Part shown: piece by piece, positions 45,823-54,567 of the stretch
Position numbering within the stretch: position 1 is the stretch's first letter
How the letters are laid out: each line of letters opens with the position of its first letter
From: Pedobacter sp. B4-66
Lineage (GTDB): Bacteria; Bacteroidota; Bacteroidia; Sphingobacteriales; Sphingobacteriaceae
Direction of reading: 5' to 3'
DNA length: 64,000 nt
Assembly: GCF_018492665.1 (NCBI RefSeq)
Contig: NZ_JAFVME010000005.1
Location: 434,001-498,000, forward strand
The notes under the pieces: model-generated
Told to the model about the DNA's origin: nothing
Databases searched by the model: none
Seen by the model: only the letters and a program-made list of their open reading frames with translations
Made by a program: the position numbers and the translations under genes

Positions 45823-46725
45823 CTAGTCTCTCAAGTGCAGAGTTTGTTTAACCTCATCGTAGTTTTTTGAATTAACACGAGACAGTGTTTGTACACCACC
45901 AGGAATAATTATATATCTGAATTTATGGGTGTTGGCTATTGAGCCATAGAGATTGCTTGAGCTGGTCATACTGATGCGGATGCTTCCTGCTGTACTAAGT
46001 GCAGACCAAATGTCGATATTGGAGTTCCCACCATTCAAATAGGTAATTGAGATGGGCAGGTTTGCGACCTGGTCTGTTGGCCATACTACGGGATTATAAC
46101 CAACCAGTTTACCGTAAACAATTACTGTACCCTGATCTAATATGGCTTGGGTAACTTTTGAAGCTGCAATGTCAGCAGTAAAATAGACGGTACCAAAAAT
46201 AGTAGTTTTAGTATAAGTGCCTGGGGTTACCCAGTCTGAGTAAATCACATTTGCTGTTCCCGGATCGCCCTTGGCTCCTTTAAGATTAATGGGTACAGGC
46301 CATGCTCCACCAACCTTTGGCCCGTAAAACAGATAATTGGCCGGGTTCAAATAGTAATCGCCATTACTTCCAACGGATGCTGCTGGAACGCCGGTGCCAC
46401 TGATGATTTTGGAACCTGGGGATCCGGTAGCTCCAGTGGAACCTGTTGCGCCGATGAGGCTTTTGGACGTACCCCAGCCTGCAGCTGTTTTTGGACCGTA
46501 AAGAATACTGGTGACGGTATTAAGATAAAAATCGCCGGTAGCACCAAGCGCAGCAGCAGGGGCAACGTTGCCCGAATAAATTTTAGTGCCGTCAGCGCCA
46601 GTGGCACCAATCGCACCTGTGGTGCCGGTTGGCCCAGCCGGACCAATTGGTCCATCTTTACCGCAGGAAGTAAAAAGTACCGTTGCTGTGGTAATAGCAA
46701 GTAAAAAATGATTAAATTTTTTCAT
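45823..46725 (-). CDS. Collagen-like repeat lipoprotein
   Basis: This 300-residue protein has lipobox Cys21 in LFTSC. The mature part opens with Gly-X-Y triplets (GPIGPAGPTGTTGAIGATG), then alternates short triplet blocks with a module of about 45 residues. The module occurs twice: GATGDFYLNTVTSILYGPK with GWGTSKSLIG, and GSNGDYYLNPANYLFYGPK with AWPVPINLKG. The last 130 residues form a beta-rich C-terminal domain (FGTVYFTADIAASKV, LPISITYLNGG, FRYIIIPGGV). It is likely a surface fibre or stalk. No partner genes are adjacent. The Gly-X-Y blocks are short, so a stable triple helix is uncertain. Confidence 0.85.
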   Translation of the reverse strand: MKKFNHFLLAITTATVLFTSCGKDGPIGPAGPTGTTGAIGATGADGTKIYSGNVAPAAALGATGDFYLNTVTSILYGPKTAAGWGTSKSLIGATGSTGATGSPGSKIISGTGVPAASVGSNGDYYLNPANYLFYGPKVGGAWPVPINLKGAKGDPGTANVIYSDWVTPGTYTKTTIFGTVYFTADIAASKVTQAILDQGTVIVYGKLVGYNPVVWPTDQVANLPISITYLNGGNSNIDIWSALSTAGSIRISMTSSSNLYGSIANTHKFRYIIIPGGVQTLSRVNSKNYDEVKQTLHLRD

Positions 46726-46982
46726 AACAGTTGGTTTTTGAATGTTGTAAACGAATCAAATTTTTGCTAGTGGTTATTAATGTGTCTATTAAAATTAATC
46801 AGTATAATTTGTCGGAAATAGTAAAAAAACGACAGGAAGCTTTTTTATTATAACATTTCTGTTGTTAAAGACAATAGGATTAATGGGGGAGGTAAGCTTA
46901 GTTAAAATTAAGTATTGAGATTTAAATTAATTAATACATTTGCGCTCAATAACAACCTTGAACCCAATAAAAAACAAAAATC

Positions 46983-47297
46983 ATGAGTAATTCTGAAAAC
47001 CCTTCTGAACTTAACGAATCAGTATCCCATAATGTATATTTTGAAGGAAAAGTACAAAGCCTTGGTCTGGAAACAACAAAAGGTAAAGCAACAGTTGGTG
47101 TAATGAAAAAAGGAACTTATACGTTTTCGGCCTCTTCGCCAGAGCAAATGGTAATTGTATCAGGCATTATGCAGGTAAAGCTCAATGGAGCAGATTTTAA
47201 AGCATACAAAGAACAGGACAATTTTCATGTAGCTGCCGGAACGTCTTTTGATATTATATGTGATGATGATGTAGCTTATATCTGTTATTACGGATAA
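46983..47297 (+). CDS. ppnP: Pyrimidine/purine nucleoside phosphorylase (PpnP, cupin fold)
   Basis: This 104-residue protein matches the small cupin family formerly DUF1255: VSHNVYFEGKVQSLGLET, KATVGVMKKGTYTFSASSPEQMVIVSG, and the closing FHVAAGTSFDIICDDDVAYICYYG. PpnP phosphorolyses several nucleosides to free base and ribose 1-phosphate. An N-terminal extension of about 14 residues (Asn/Ser/Glu-rich) is longer than in E. coli. A TACATTTG box at 46935-46942 lies 40 bases upstream with a TTG 17 bases before it, so it has its own promoter. Downstream is an MFS gene with its own operator-like repeat. Confidence 0.9.
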   Translation: MSNSENPSELNESVSHNVYFEGKVQSLGLETTKGKATVGVMKKGTYTFSASSPEQMVIVSGIMQVKLNGADFKAYKEQDNFHVAAGTSFDIICDDDVAYICYYG

Positions 47298-47319
47298 TAT
47301 GATTTGATACTATACTGAA

Positions 47320-47353
47320 TTGCAAATTTGTGCGAATTTGCGTTAATTTGCAA
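47320..47353. promoter_or_regulatory. Operator-like inverted repeat before the MFS-DeoR unit
   Basis: TTGCAAATT (47320-47328) and AATTTGCAA (47345-47353) are exact inverted copies. A third AATTTG lies between them at 47335-47340, giving about 10-base spacing of AATTTG. It lies just before the MFS start and is the best candidate site for the DeoR-type regulator encoded in the same unit. Confidence 0.5.
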
Positions 47354-47367
47354 TTCAAATACTTTGT

Positions 47368-48543
47368 ATGGATATCATTGAAAAGACAATAGGAGCTAGA
47401 AAAGCTACAAAAGCGGTATTCTTAGTATGTGGACTTGGCGTGTCCAGTTGGGCGCCAATGGTTCCTTATGCTAAAGAAAGGCTTCAGTTAAATGATGCGA
47501 GTTTGGGCTTGCTTCTTTTATTATTAGGCACCGGTGCAATTAGCATGATGCCTGTAAGTGGTATCTTGTCAAATCGCTATGGAAGTCGCATAGTTATGCT
47601 TTGTTCAGCAATCCTTATGGCACTAACACTTCCATTACTTTTAATAATGGATAATGTTATCTGGATGGGGGTAATACTATTCATATTTGGTTCAGCAGTT
47701 GGAACTGTTGATGTGGCAATGAACTCTCATGGAGTGCATGTACAAAACAGATTTGGTAAACCAATTATGTCATCCCTTCATGGACTTTTTAGTGTGGGAG
47801 GGCTTTTAGGCTCTCTGGGTTTGGGTTTCCTGATGAAACTTGGCCTGGAGCCAATAACAGCCGCGATAAGTATTGCTGTTTTGCTGATCATTATTGTTTC
47901 GTGGAAATATACTGCCTTGTTTGATGAAGAGACTGAGAGGGCAGCCATTCAGGAGTTTTCTTCAAATGACCAAAACACTAATTCCAGGTCGTTTTCCTGG
48001 CTAACCGGAAGTGTTCTTTTTCTAGGTGCAATGTGTTTTGCTGTTTTTCTAGCTGAGGGATCGATGTTGGATTGGAGTGCAGTTTTTTTAACAGAAAACA
48101 GAAAAATAGATGAAGAACTGGCGGGTGTTGGTTATGCTGCATTTTCAATTGCAATGGCCACTATGCGTTTACTTGGGGATAAACTTGTTTCTCATCTTGA
48201 TGGTCCTAAAGTTGTTATTGGGGGAAGTCTTATTGGTGCAGCAGGAATCTTTTTAGTAATACTTACACCCTGGTTGGTTACTGCCTTGCTAGGTTTCATA
48301 TTATTGGGGTTAGGGGCTGCCAATATTGTTCCTGTCTTCATTAGTGAAGGAGGCCGGTTGAAAAATGTTTCTGCTTCGGTATCCATTCCGGCAATTACCA
48401 CCATTGGTTATGCCGGACAGTTAGCGGGGCCAGCAATGCTTGGATTCATCGCTCATCAATATTCCTTACCAATTGCTTTAGGTTTTAGTGGCTTTTTGCT
48501 TATTCTGGTGGCTGTTTTTTATAAAATGAAACCCAAACATTAG
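47368..48543 (+). CDS. MFS transporter (YbjJ-like)
   Basis: This 391-residue inner membrane protein has about 12 hydrophobic helices with a central cytoplasmic loop (FDEETERAAIQEF to NSRSFSW, about 190-212). The motif-A-like loop NRYGSRIVM near residue 68 and SSLHGLFSVGGLLGSLGLG near 130 fit the YbjJ-type branch of the major facilitator family. The substrate is not known. The DeoR-type regulator starts five bases after its stop, so the pair is one unit and the substrate is probably a sugar or sugar phosphate derivative, by inference from the regulator family. Confidence 0.88.
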   Translation: MDIIEKTIGARKATKAVFLVCGLGVSSWAPMVPYAKERLQLNDASLGLLLLLLGTGAISMMPVSGILSNRYGSRIVMLCSAILMALTLPLLLIMDNVIWMGVILFIFGSAVGTVDVAMNSHGVHVQNRFGKPIMSSLHGLFSVGGLLGSLGLGFLMKLGLEPITAAISIAVLLIIIVSWKYTALFDEETERAAIQEFSSNDQNTNSRSFSWLTGSVLFLGAMCFAVFLAEGSMLDWSAVFLTENRKIDEELAGVGYAAFSIAMATMRLLGDKLVSHLDGPKVVIGGSLIGAAGIFLVILTPWLVTALLGFILLGLGAANIVPVFISEGGRLKNVSASVSIPAITTIGYAGQLAGPAMLGFIAHQYSLPIALGFSGFLLILVAVFYKMKPKH

Positions 48544-48547
48544 TGTT

Positions 48548-49297
48548 ATGTTAAGAGAAGAGCGTTTTGATCATATCCTAAATCTTTTAAAGCGAAATGG
48601 CAAAGTAGCTTACGATTTACTTTCAATTGAACTAAATGTATCCGAAGATACCATTAGAAGAGATATTGAAACACTTCATAGTAATGGATTATTAGCCAAA
48701 GTAAGAGGTGGTGCTATTTTACCTTCAAGGAATCCATTAAGTTTTCAGAATCGTACTGAATATCTTACTGAGGGCAAAGAAGTAATCGCGCTAAAGACTC
48801 AGCAATTTATCAATAAAGGGCAAACGGTGTTTATGGATGGAGGAACTACTATATGTGTAATTGCGGCACACTTGCCATTAGATTCCAGTTTTAGGGTGGT
48901 TACTAATAATCAGGCGCTTGTTCCAATACTCTCAAAGTTTAAAGGAGTTGAAATCATTGTACTTGGTGGAGTTTATAACCGTAATACTCAAACGAATACT
49001 GGAGTTAAAACTTGTGAAGAGGTTAAGCAGTATGTAGCAGATTTGTATTTTATGGGCACATGCGCTGTTCAAAGTAAATTTGGTATTACTGCTGCAGTAA
49101 ACGAAGATGGAGAAGTGAAGCAAGCAATGTTGAATTCCTCAATAAAAAAGATTGCATTGAGTAATGCTGAGAAGCTTGATAGCGTGCATAGTTTTAAGGT
49201 ATGTGATATACAAGAAATAGATGTGCTAATTACAGATATCCCAAGTGATGATAATAGATTAGATACCTATCGTAATTTGGGAATAAAATTGGTTTAA
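48548..49297 (+). CDS. DeoR/GlpR-family transcriptional regulator
   Basis: This 249-residue protein has the DeoR helix-turn-helix at residues 5-57 (ERFDHILNLLKRNGKVAYDLLSIELNVSEDTIRRDIETL and LAKVRGGAI) and the sugar-phosphate sensor domain at about 75-235 (INKGQTVFMDGGTTICVIAAHL, VVTNNQALVPIL, VIVLGGVYN-type, DLYFMGTCAVQSKFGIT). It should repress the MFS-deoR unit until a phosphorylated sugar binds. The inverted repeat at 47320-47353 is its likely operator. It could instead act on glpK-glpF elsewhere in the window; the palindrome there differs in sequence. Confidence 0.9.
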   Translation: MLREERFDHILNLLKRNGKVAYDLLSIELNVSEDTIRRDIETLHSNGLLAKVRGGAILPSRNPLSFQNRTEYLTEGKEVIALKTQQFINKGQTVFMDGGTTICVIAAHLPLDSSFRVVTNNQALVPILSKFKGVEIIVLGGVYNRNTQTNTGVKTCEEVKQYVADLYFMGTCAVQSKFGITAAVNEDGEVKQAMLNSSIKKIALSNAEKLDSVHSFKVCDIQEIDVLITDIPSDDNRLDTYRNLGIKLV

Positions 49298-49684
49298 CAA
49301 GAAGAAGGGTGGATGAACCCTAAACACCCACCCTGGTTCCTGTACTTATCTCCCTCACTTTTCTAAAAAGGTCCTCCCCGGACAAATAATGTAATGCAAA
49401 AGCCAGGCCGAGAGAGAAAAGATGCCTTAAGGTGTAATTAGAAGGGTAGCCCTAAATAAACAAGTGTATAGTACTCATCAAAATGTAGAAAGAATATCCT
49501 GAATTGCGCCGCTGTGTATAGCTTGGTTGCTGAAATAAAATCAAGGCAATTTAATATTAAGCTTTTTTGCATAAAATAAGTATATTCAGCTAACCAAATA
49601 CTGAAAATTAATTTAAATATAACCTTTAAATAAAATTGAGGCCATTTAAGTTTTGTTACTTAGCATACAAAGAGACATGCTCCA
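49298..49684. other. 387-base intergenic region before the sigma factor
   Basis: No credible gene is seen. A stem GGGTGG (49307-49312) with CCACCC (49328-49333) lies just after the DeoR gene but lacks a T-run. The right half is very A/T-rich, as expected of a promoter region for the ECF sigma gene, but no clear TAnnTTTG box could be fixed. Confidence 0.4.
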
Positions 49685-50236
49685 ATGAAAGATCTTAAAA
49701 GCTTTGAATATATTTATATCCAACATTGGGAAAAATTGTATGCCTTCTGTTTTAAGATGACATGTGATGATTATGTTTCGCAAAATATAGTACAGGATAT
49801 CTTTACTGACCTGTGGGGCAGAAGAGATAAAGTCCAGATCTTATCCATAGAAAATTATTTGTTTAGGGCCGCCAAAAATCAGGTATTAAAAGAGTACAGA
49901 AAAAAGCGCTTTGATACGGTAGTTCTTGAGGAAAAATTTGAGAATTACCTAGTTGAAAATACTCCTTCACTGGAGCCTGAACTACTGGCTAAACTTTATT
50001 CCTTATTAGAGCATCTTCCCGAAAAGAGGAAAGAAATTCTGATTATGAATAAATTGGAGGAAATGGATATAGCACAAATTGCAGCTAAGCTAAATCTCTC
50101 CAAACAAACTGTAAAAAATCAGGTTTCTTCGGCATTAAAGCAATTAAGACTCCATGCGGGAGAAACATTCTTGTTAATCTTTGCGCTTGGAATTTACCTT
50201 GCTGCTTATCTTAATGATATCTTAACAATAATTTAA
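49685..50236 (+). CDS. ECF RNA polymerase sigma factor with hydrophobic C-terminal tail
   Basis: This 183-residue protein has sigma region 2 at about 8-75 (FEYIYIQHWEKLYAFCFKM, QNIVQDIFTDLWGRR, ENYLFRAAKNQVLKEYRKKR) and region 4 at about 105-155 (LLEHLPEKRKEILIMNKLEEMDIAQIAAKLNLSKQTVKNQVSSALKQLR). The last 24 residues (FLLIFALGIYLAAYLNDILTII) are hydrophobic and could insert in a membrane. It belongs to the sigma group that works with FecR-type anti-sigma factors and STN-bearing SusC receptors, encoded next. It should direct transcription of the SusCD genes after ligand binding. Confidence 0.93.
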   Translation: MKDLKSFEYIYIQHWEKLYAFCFKMTCDDYVSQNIVQDIFTDLWGRRDKVQILSIENYLFRAAKNQVLKEYRKKRFDTVVLEEKFENYLVENTPSLEPELLAKLYSLLEHLPEKRKEILIMNKLEEMDIAQIAAKLNLSKQTVKNQVSSALKQLRLHAGETFLLIFALGIYLAAYLNDILTII

Positions 50237-50294
50237 CAAATTCCGATAGTACTTTTTTGCCATCGATGGTACTTATAGTTGATTTATAAGTATT

Positions 50295-51218
50295 ATGACA
50301 AAAAAGAAGATACACTATCTCAGATATCTGACAGAGAAAAGGGAGAAAAATGAAATTTCTGAAGCAGAGAAAAATCTGTTAGAAGACTTTCTAGATAAAG
50401 AGTTTGAGAATGCTGAATGGGATAGTGCTAAAATGGGTTCTAAGGAAGCGGTTTCAGCAGAGATATTTAGGAAGATAAAAACTAACAACCCAGTAAAAAA
50501 ATCGCTCGTAAACTATTATAAGTATGCCGCGGTAGCATGTATTGTCTTGATGCTGGGGCTTGGAATCATGTTGAAGTCTGGGGTTGATGTTAAAGATATT
50601 ACCGTAACAACTCTGTCAGCTACCGATTCTGTAAAGCTTAATGATGGTTCGTTGGTTTACCTTGCTGCAAACTCAGTCTTTAAATACCCTGAACAATTTA
50701 ACGGCGAAACCAGATCTGTTACCCTGTTAAAAGGCAATGCCTTTTTTAAAGTTTCAAAAGACCCACATCACCCTTTCATCATCACATCTGCCAATATTAA
50801 AACAAAAGTATTGGGAACGTCATTCCATATCAGCCTTGATAAAGGGAGATCAAGCGTTACTGTTATTACAGGGCATGTGCAGGTATCTTCAGATAAGCAG
50901 ATTACTTATTTAGAACCCAATGAAAGGGCAGTTTTCACTACATCAGGACTTAAAAAGCAAAGCGTAAGTGATATGCGGCTTTACAGCTGGTATAAGAAGG
51001 ATATAGATTTAAGCGATGTAACCCTCCACAAAATATTTACCCTCCTGAATTTCAAGTATGGTGTAAACTTTAAACCCGAAGATAAAGAGATACTAAATAC
51101 AAGAATAACATTATATATCAAGGGCGGTTTATCACTTCAAAATATCCTGGATCAAATCAATTATGTTACACACCTAAAATTCAAACAATATGGAAATACC
51201 GTAGTCGTAAATCATTAA
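50295..51218 (+). CDS. FecR-family anti-sigma factor
   Basis: This 307-residue inner membrane protein has a cytoplasmic N-terminal part (about 1-72) that should hold the sigma factor, one transmembrane helix at about 75-95 (YAAVACIVLMLGLGIML), and a periplasmic FecR domain (VKLNDGSLVYLAANSVFKYPEQF, RSVTLLKGNAFFKVSKDPHHPFIIT, KVLGTSFHI). A C-terminal domain of the DUF4974 type follows (LYSWYKKDIDLSDVTLHKIFTLLNFKYGVNF). It lies between the sigma gene and the STN-SusC gene, the standard order for trans-envelope signalling. Confidence 0.94.
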   Translation: MTKKKIHYLRYLTEKREKNEISEAEKNLLEDFLDKEFENAEWDSAKMGSKEAVSAEIFRKIKTNNPVKKSLVNYYKYAAVACIVLMLGLGIMLKSGVDVKDITVTTLSATDSVKLNDGSLVYLAANSVFKYPEQFNGETRSVTLLKGNAFFKVSKDPHHPFIITSANIKTKVLGTSFHISLDKGRSSVTVITGHVQVSSDKQITYLEPNERAVFTTSGLKKQSVSDMRLYSWYKKDIDLSDVTLHKIFTLLNFKYGVNFKPEDKEILNTRITLYIKGGLSLQNILDQINYVTHLKFKQYGNTVVVNH

Positions 51219-51286
51219 AAAAAGCCGCAGTTGCTGAGAACAACTACGGCTAACTATTAAGTATCAAATAAATTAATAACTTAAAT

Positions 51287-54200
51287 ATGCACTATAAATA
51301 TACTTTTTTAAACCTGAAAAGGATATGTTTTCTGCCTGCCATTTTTTTGCTTATGCAGCCGGTACAGTCAAAAGCATTGGTAAACAGTTACTTCAGTGAA
51401 AATGCTAAGGCACCTAATGAGACCTTGGTAAACATCTTTTTACAATTGAGCAAGCAAACGAACTATAAGTTTAGCTATAGTGAGGCGGTAATTGCCGATA
51501 AGAAAACATATCCTGTTACCTACTCTAAACCGCTTAAAGAGGTGCTTAAAGATCTGTCGGAAAAAGCTGATTTTAGCTATAGCATTGTTGAAAATCTGGT
51601 GCTAATTAGCAAGAATAAAAAAGATAAAGCTGCCTCCATAGTGTCGCCTCAGCAAATCATAAGAGGTAAGGTGTTGGACGAAAAAGATACGCCGCTTTCC
51701 GGAGCAACAGTTAGAGAGCCTGGAACAAAAAATGGCGTAAGTACCAATGCGAAAGGAGAGTTTGAAATTAAGACGGCTAAAGGGAAAACATTAGAAATAT
51801 CCTTTATAGGGTATAAAAATAAGCTGGTTACCGTAGATGCCGATATACTTACCATTAAACTGGAACCTGATGCATCAAATCTGGGCGAAGTTTTAGTTGT
51901 AGGTTATGGAAAACAAACAAAAAAGGATGTAACAGGTTCAGTTACCCAACTAGATGAAAAGAGCTTCAGGCAAGGAGTTGTAGTATCTGCAGATAACTTA
52001 TTACAGGGTAAGGTTGCCGGTGTAAGGGTAGTGAACAGTAGTGGTGAGCCTGGTGGTGGGGTTGATGTAACTATCCGTGGTGTAGGCTCAATCAGAAGCG
52101 GAAGCACACCTCTTTTTGTAGTAGATGGAGTTCCTTTGACTAACGACGATGTAAGTCCGACCGGACAAAATGTGGGATTCGGATCATCGAAGGCAAAGAA
52201 CCCGCTTAACTTTTTAAACACAAGTGATATTGAATCTATCTCTGTTTTAAAAGACGCTTCTGCTGCGGCAATTTACGGTGCCCGTGGGTCCAACGGTGTA
52301 GTTATTGTAACCACCAAAAAAGGGAAAAAGGGGGAGGCTTCCTTCACGGCGGATTCTTATCTCGGCCTTTCTACTGTAGCGCATAAACTTGATTTGCTTT
52401 CTGCAGATGAATATCGTAACGCAATTACTGAGAAGGCTTTTGATCATGGTGGCAACACCGATTGGCAGGATGTGATTTACCGTCGTGCTCAAACAAGAAA
52501 CAATTCGTTGTCGTTTTCAAAACAAACCAATTCCGGGAATTATTATGTGTCTGCGGCGCAAATGGATCAGGAAGGTATTGTAAAGAACAGTGATTTCAGA
52601 CGTACTTCAGGCAGGATTAATGCTTCTGAATCTTTTCTGGATAACCAACGTTTAAAAATTGGGGTAAACCTTACCGCAAGTGAAACAAAAGATGATGGCG
52701 TTCCAACCAGTGATGATGGGGGTTCTAATGGTCAGCTAATTATACAAACACTAATGTCCAATCCAACCCGTCCGGTCTTTGATGAAAATGGTAAGTACAC
52801 CAATTTCAATATGAATGCGCATTACAACCCAGCTTATTTGCTGAGCGTTTATCGGGACAGAACACGTACATTAAGGGTTCTTGGAAATATGGATCTTTCT
52901 TTCAGAATAGTGAAAGGTCTTGAATACAAATTTAATCTCGGTTTAGATCGTTCTGTAGCAGAAAGGAATACTACGATCTTCCCTAACCTTACCGATATTA
53001 ATCCAACTGGAAAGTATGTTCAGTACAATTTAAACTCCAAAAGTACACTTATGGAGCACTATCTGAACTATAATCTGTTAGAGGGCAAACACAAACTTGA
53101 AGTTCTTGGCGGATTCTCCTATCAAAAATTTGAGAGGGGCGGAAATAGCTTTAGTATTGATGGTATAGCTGCAGAAAATTCAGGTGTTTTGCCTGAAAAT
53201 AACCCAGGCTTTGCTGGGAAACAAACAGGGGTATTCGGATTTGCACAGGAAAATGAGTTGCAGTCGTTTTTCTCAAGGGTTAACTATTCGTATGCAAATA
53301 AATACCTGTTAACAGCTTCCGTACGTGCTGATGGTTCTACCCGTTTCGGAAAGAACAACAAGTATGGTTACTTTCCTTCTTTTGCACTTGGCTGGAACAT
53401 GTCGCAGGAAGATTTTCTGAAAGATGTTTCTTTCCTTGACAACTTAAAATTAAGGGCTAGCTGGGGCCAAACCGGTAACCAGGAGGTTGAAAATAAAATC
53501 ACAAAGGCGAGCTATGCATTGTCGACTGGCGATGGATACTACTTGTATAATGATTTAGCTCTGGTAAATGGCATATCTGTTACCCGAACACCAAATCCTG
53601 ATTTAAAGTGGGAAGTAGTAACTCAATATAATGTAGGATTGGATTTTGAGCTATGGAAAGGGAAATTGTATGGAACATTGGATTACTTCAAAAAAACCAC
53701 AACCGACGCTATCCTTAATATTCCCTCACAAGTTTTAAGTCCAACCAATACGGTATGGGTAAATATTGATGGTAAAATTGTAAATAAAGGGCTTGAGTTT
53801 ATGCTTGGCTCAAGGCTGATCGATAATGGTAATTTCACCTGGTCAATTGATGCCAACGGTGCTACGCTCCAAAATAAAATTGAAAATCTACCGGTTTCAG
53901 AAATCCTTTCGGGAACTATATCTGGCCCCGGACAATCAGGAGTAGCAGCTAATATTTATAAAAGTGGTTACGCTGCGGGGTCATTTTACTTATTGGAGCA
54001 TATCGGTTATGATGATAAAGGAGCTAATATCTTCAAGGATGTTAACAATGACGGGGTAATCAATAACAATGACCGTGTAATTATCGAAGGGGCAATTCCG
54101 AAATTTACCTATGGTTTTAATAGTCAGATGACTTACAGGAATTTCGACTTCTCCTTTTCAATCATAGGGCAGTCAGGAGGTTATTTAGTAAATAATACCG

Positions 54201-54565
54201 GCTTAAATGCATTGAATATTAATAACCTGGCTTCAGACAGAAACGTTTCTACCCGTTATTTTAAATCAGGGGCTAATCCAGCAAATCCCCCTCAACTTTC
54301 TACGCTCTACTTAGAGAAATCAGATTTCTTAAGGCTAAATTCTGCACGTCTGGGTTATAATTTTAAGTTCAGCAAGCTTACCTGGCTTAATGGTTTAGGC
54401 ATTTATGTTACCGGGCAAAATTTATTTACAATCACCAATTACAGTGGTTACGACCCATTAATTAACAGTCCAAAATCGAGTGGTGGAAACCAATCATTGG
54501 GTATAGATTATTCCAGTTATCCAACTGCAAAAACGTTTCTTTTTGGCGCAACTATAAAATTATAA
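51287..54565 (+). CDS. SusC-like TonB-dependent transducer with STN domain
   Basis: This 1092-residue outer membrane protein has an N-terminal signal, then a secretin/TonB N-terminal (STN) domain at about 45-108 (IFLQLSKQTNYKFSYSEAVI, LKEVLKDLSEKADFSYSI), and a carboxypeptidase-D-like domain at about 120-205. The plug has LGEVLVVGYGKQTKKDVTGSV, FVVDGVPLTNDD and the signature ASAAAIYGARGSNGVVIVTTKKG. The beta-barrel follows. The STN domain contacts the FecR-type anti-sigma factor, so this receptor signals ligand presence as well as importing the ligand. SusD starts two bases after its stop. Confidence 0.96.
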   Translation: MHYKYTFLNLKRICFLPAIFLLMQPVQSKALVNSYFSENAKAPNETLVNIFLQLSKQTNYKFSYSEAVIADKKTYPVTYSKPLKEVLKDLSEKADFSYSIVENLVLISKNKKDKAASIVSPQQIIRGKVLDEKDTPLSGATVREPGTKNGVSTNAKGEFEIKTAKGKTLEISFIGYKNKLVTVDADILTIKLEPDASNLGEVLVVGYGKQTKKDVTGSVTQLDEKSFRQGVVVSADNLLQGKVAGVRVVNSSGEPGGGVDVTIRGVGSIRSGSTPLFVVDGVPLTNDDVSPTGQNVGFGSSKAKNPLNFLNTSDIESISVLKDASAAAIYGARGSNGVVIVTTKKGKKGEASFTADSYLGLSTVAHKLDLLSADEYRNAITEKAFDHGGNTDWQDVIYRRAQTRNNSLSFSKQTNSGNYYVSAAQMDQEGIVKNSDFRRTSGRINASESFLDNQRLKIGVNLTASETKDDGVPTSDDGGSNGQLIIQTLMSNPTRPVFDENGKYTNFNMNAHYNPAYLLSVYRDRTRTLRVLGNMDLSFRIVKGLEYKFNLGLDRSVAERNTTIFPNLTDINPTGKYVQYNLNSKSTLMEHYLNYNLLEGKHKLEVLGGFSYQKFERGGNSFSIDGIAAENSGVLPENNPGFAGKQTGVFGFAQENELQSFFSRVNYSYANKYLLTASVRADGSTRFGKNNKYGYFPSFALGWNMSQEDFLKDVSFLDNLKLRASWGQTGNQEVENKITKASYALSTGDGYYLYNDLALVNGISVTRTPNPDLKWEVVTQYNVGLDFELWKGKLYGTLDYFKKTTTDAILNIPSQVLSPTNTVWVNIDGKIVNKGLEFMLGSRLIDNGNFTWSIDANGATLQNKIENLPVSEILSGTISGPGQSGVAANIYKSGYAAGSFYLLEHIGYDDKGANIFKDVNNDGVINNNDRVIIEGAIPKFTYGFNSQMTYRNFDFSFSIIGQSGGYLVNNTGLNALNINNLASDRNVSTRYFKSGANPANPPQLSTLYLEKSDFLRLNSARLGYNFKFSKLTWLNGLGIYVTGQNLFTITNYSGYDPLINSPKSSGGNQSLGIDYSSYPTAKTFLFGATIKL

Positions 54566-54567
54566 AG

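Noticed and set aside
49307..49333. Stem GGGTGG/CCACCC as a terminator of the DeoR-type gene
   Set aside because: No T-run follows, so it is listed only as a stem.
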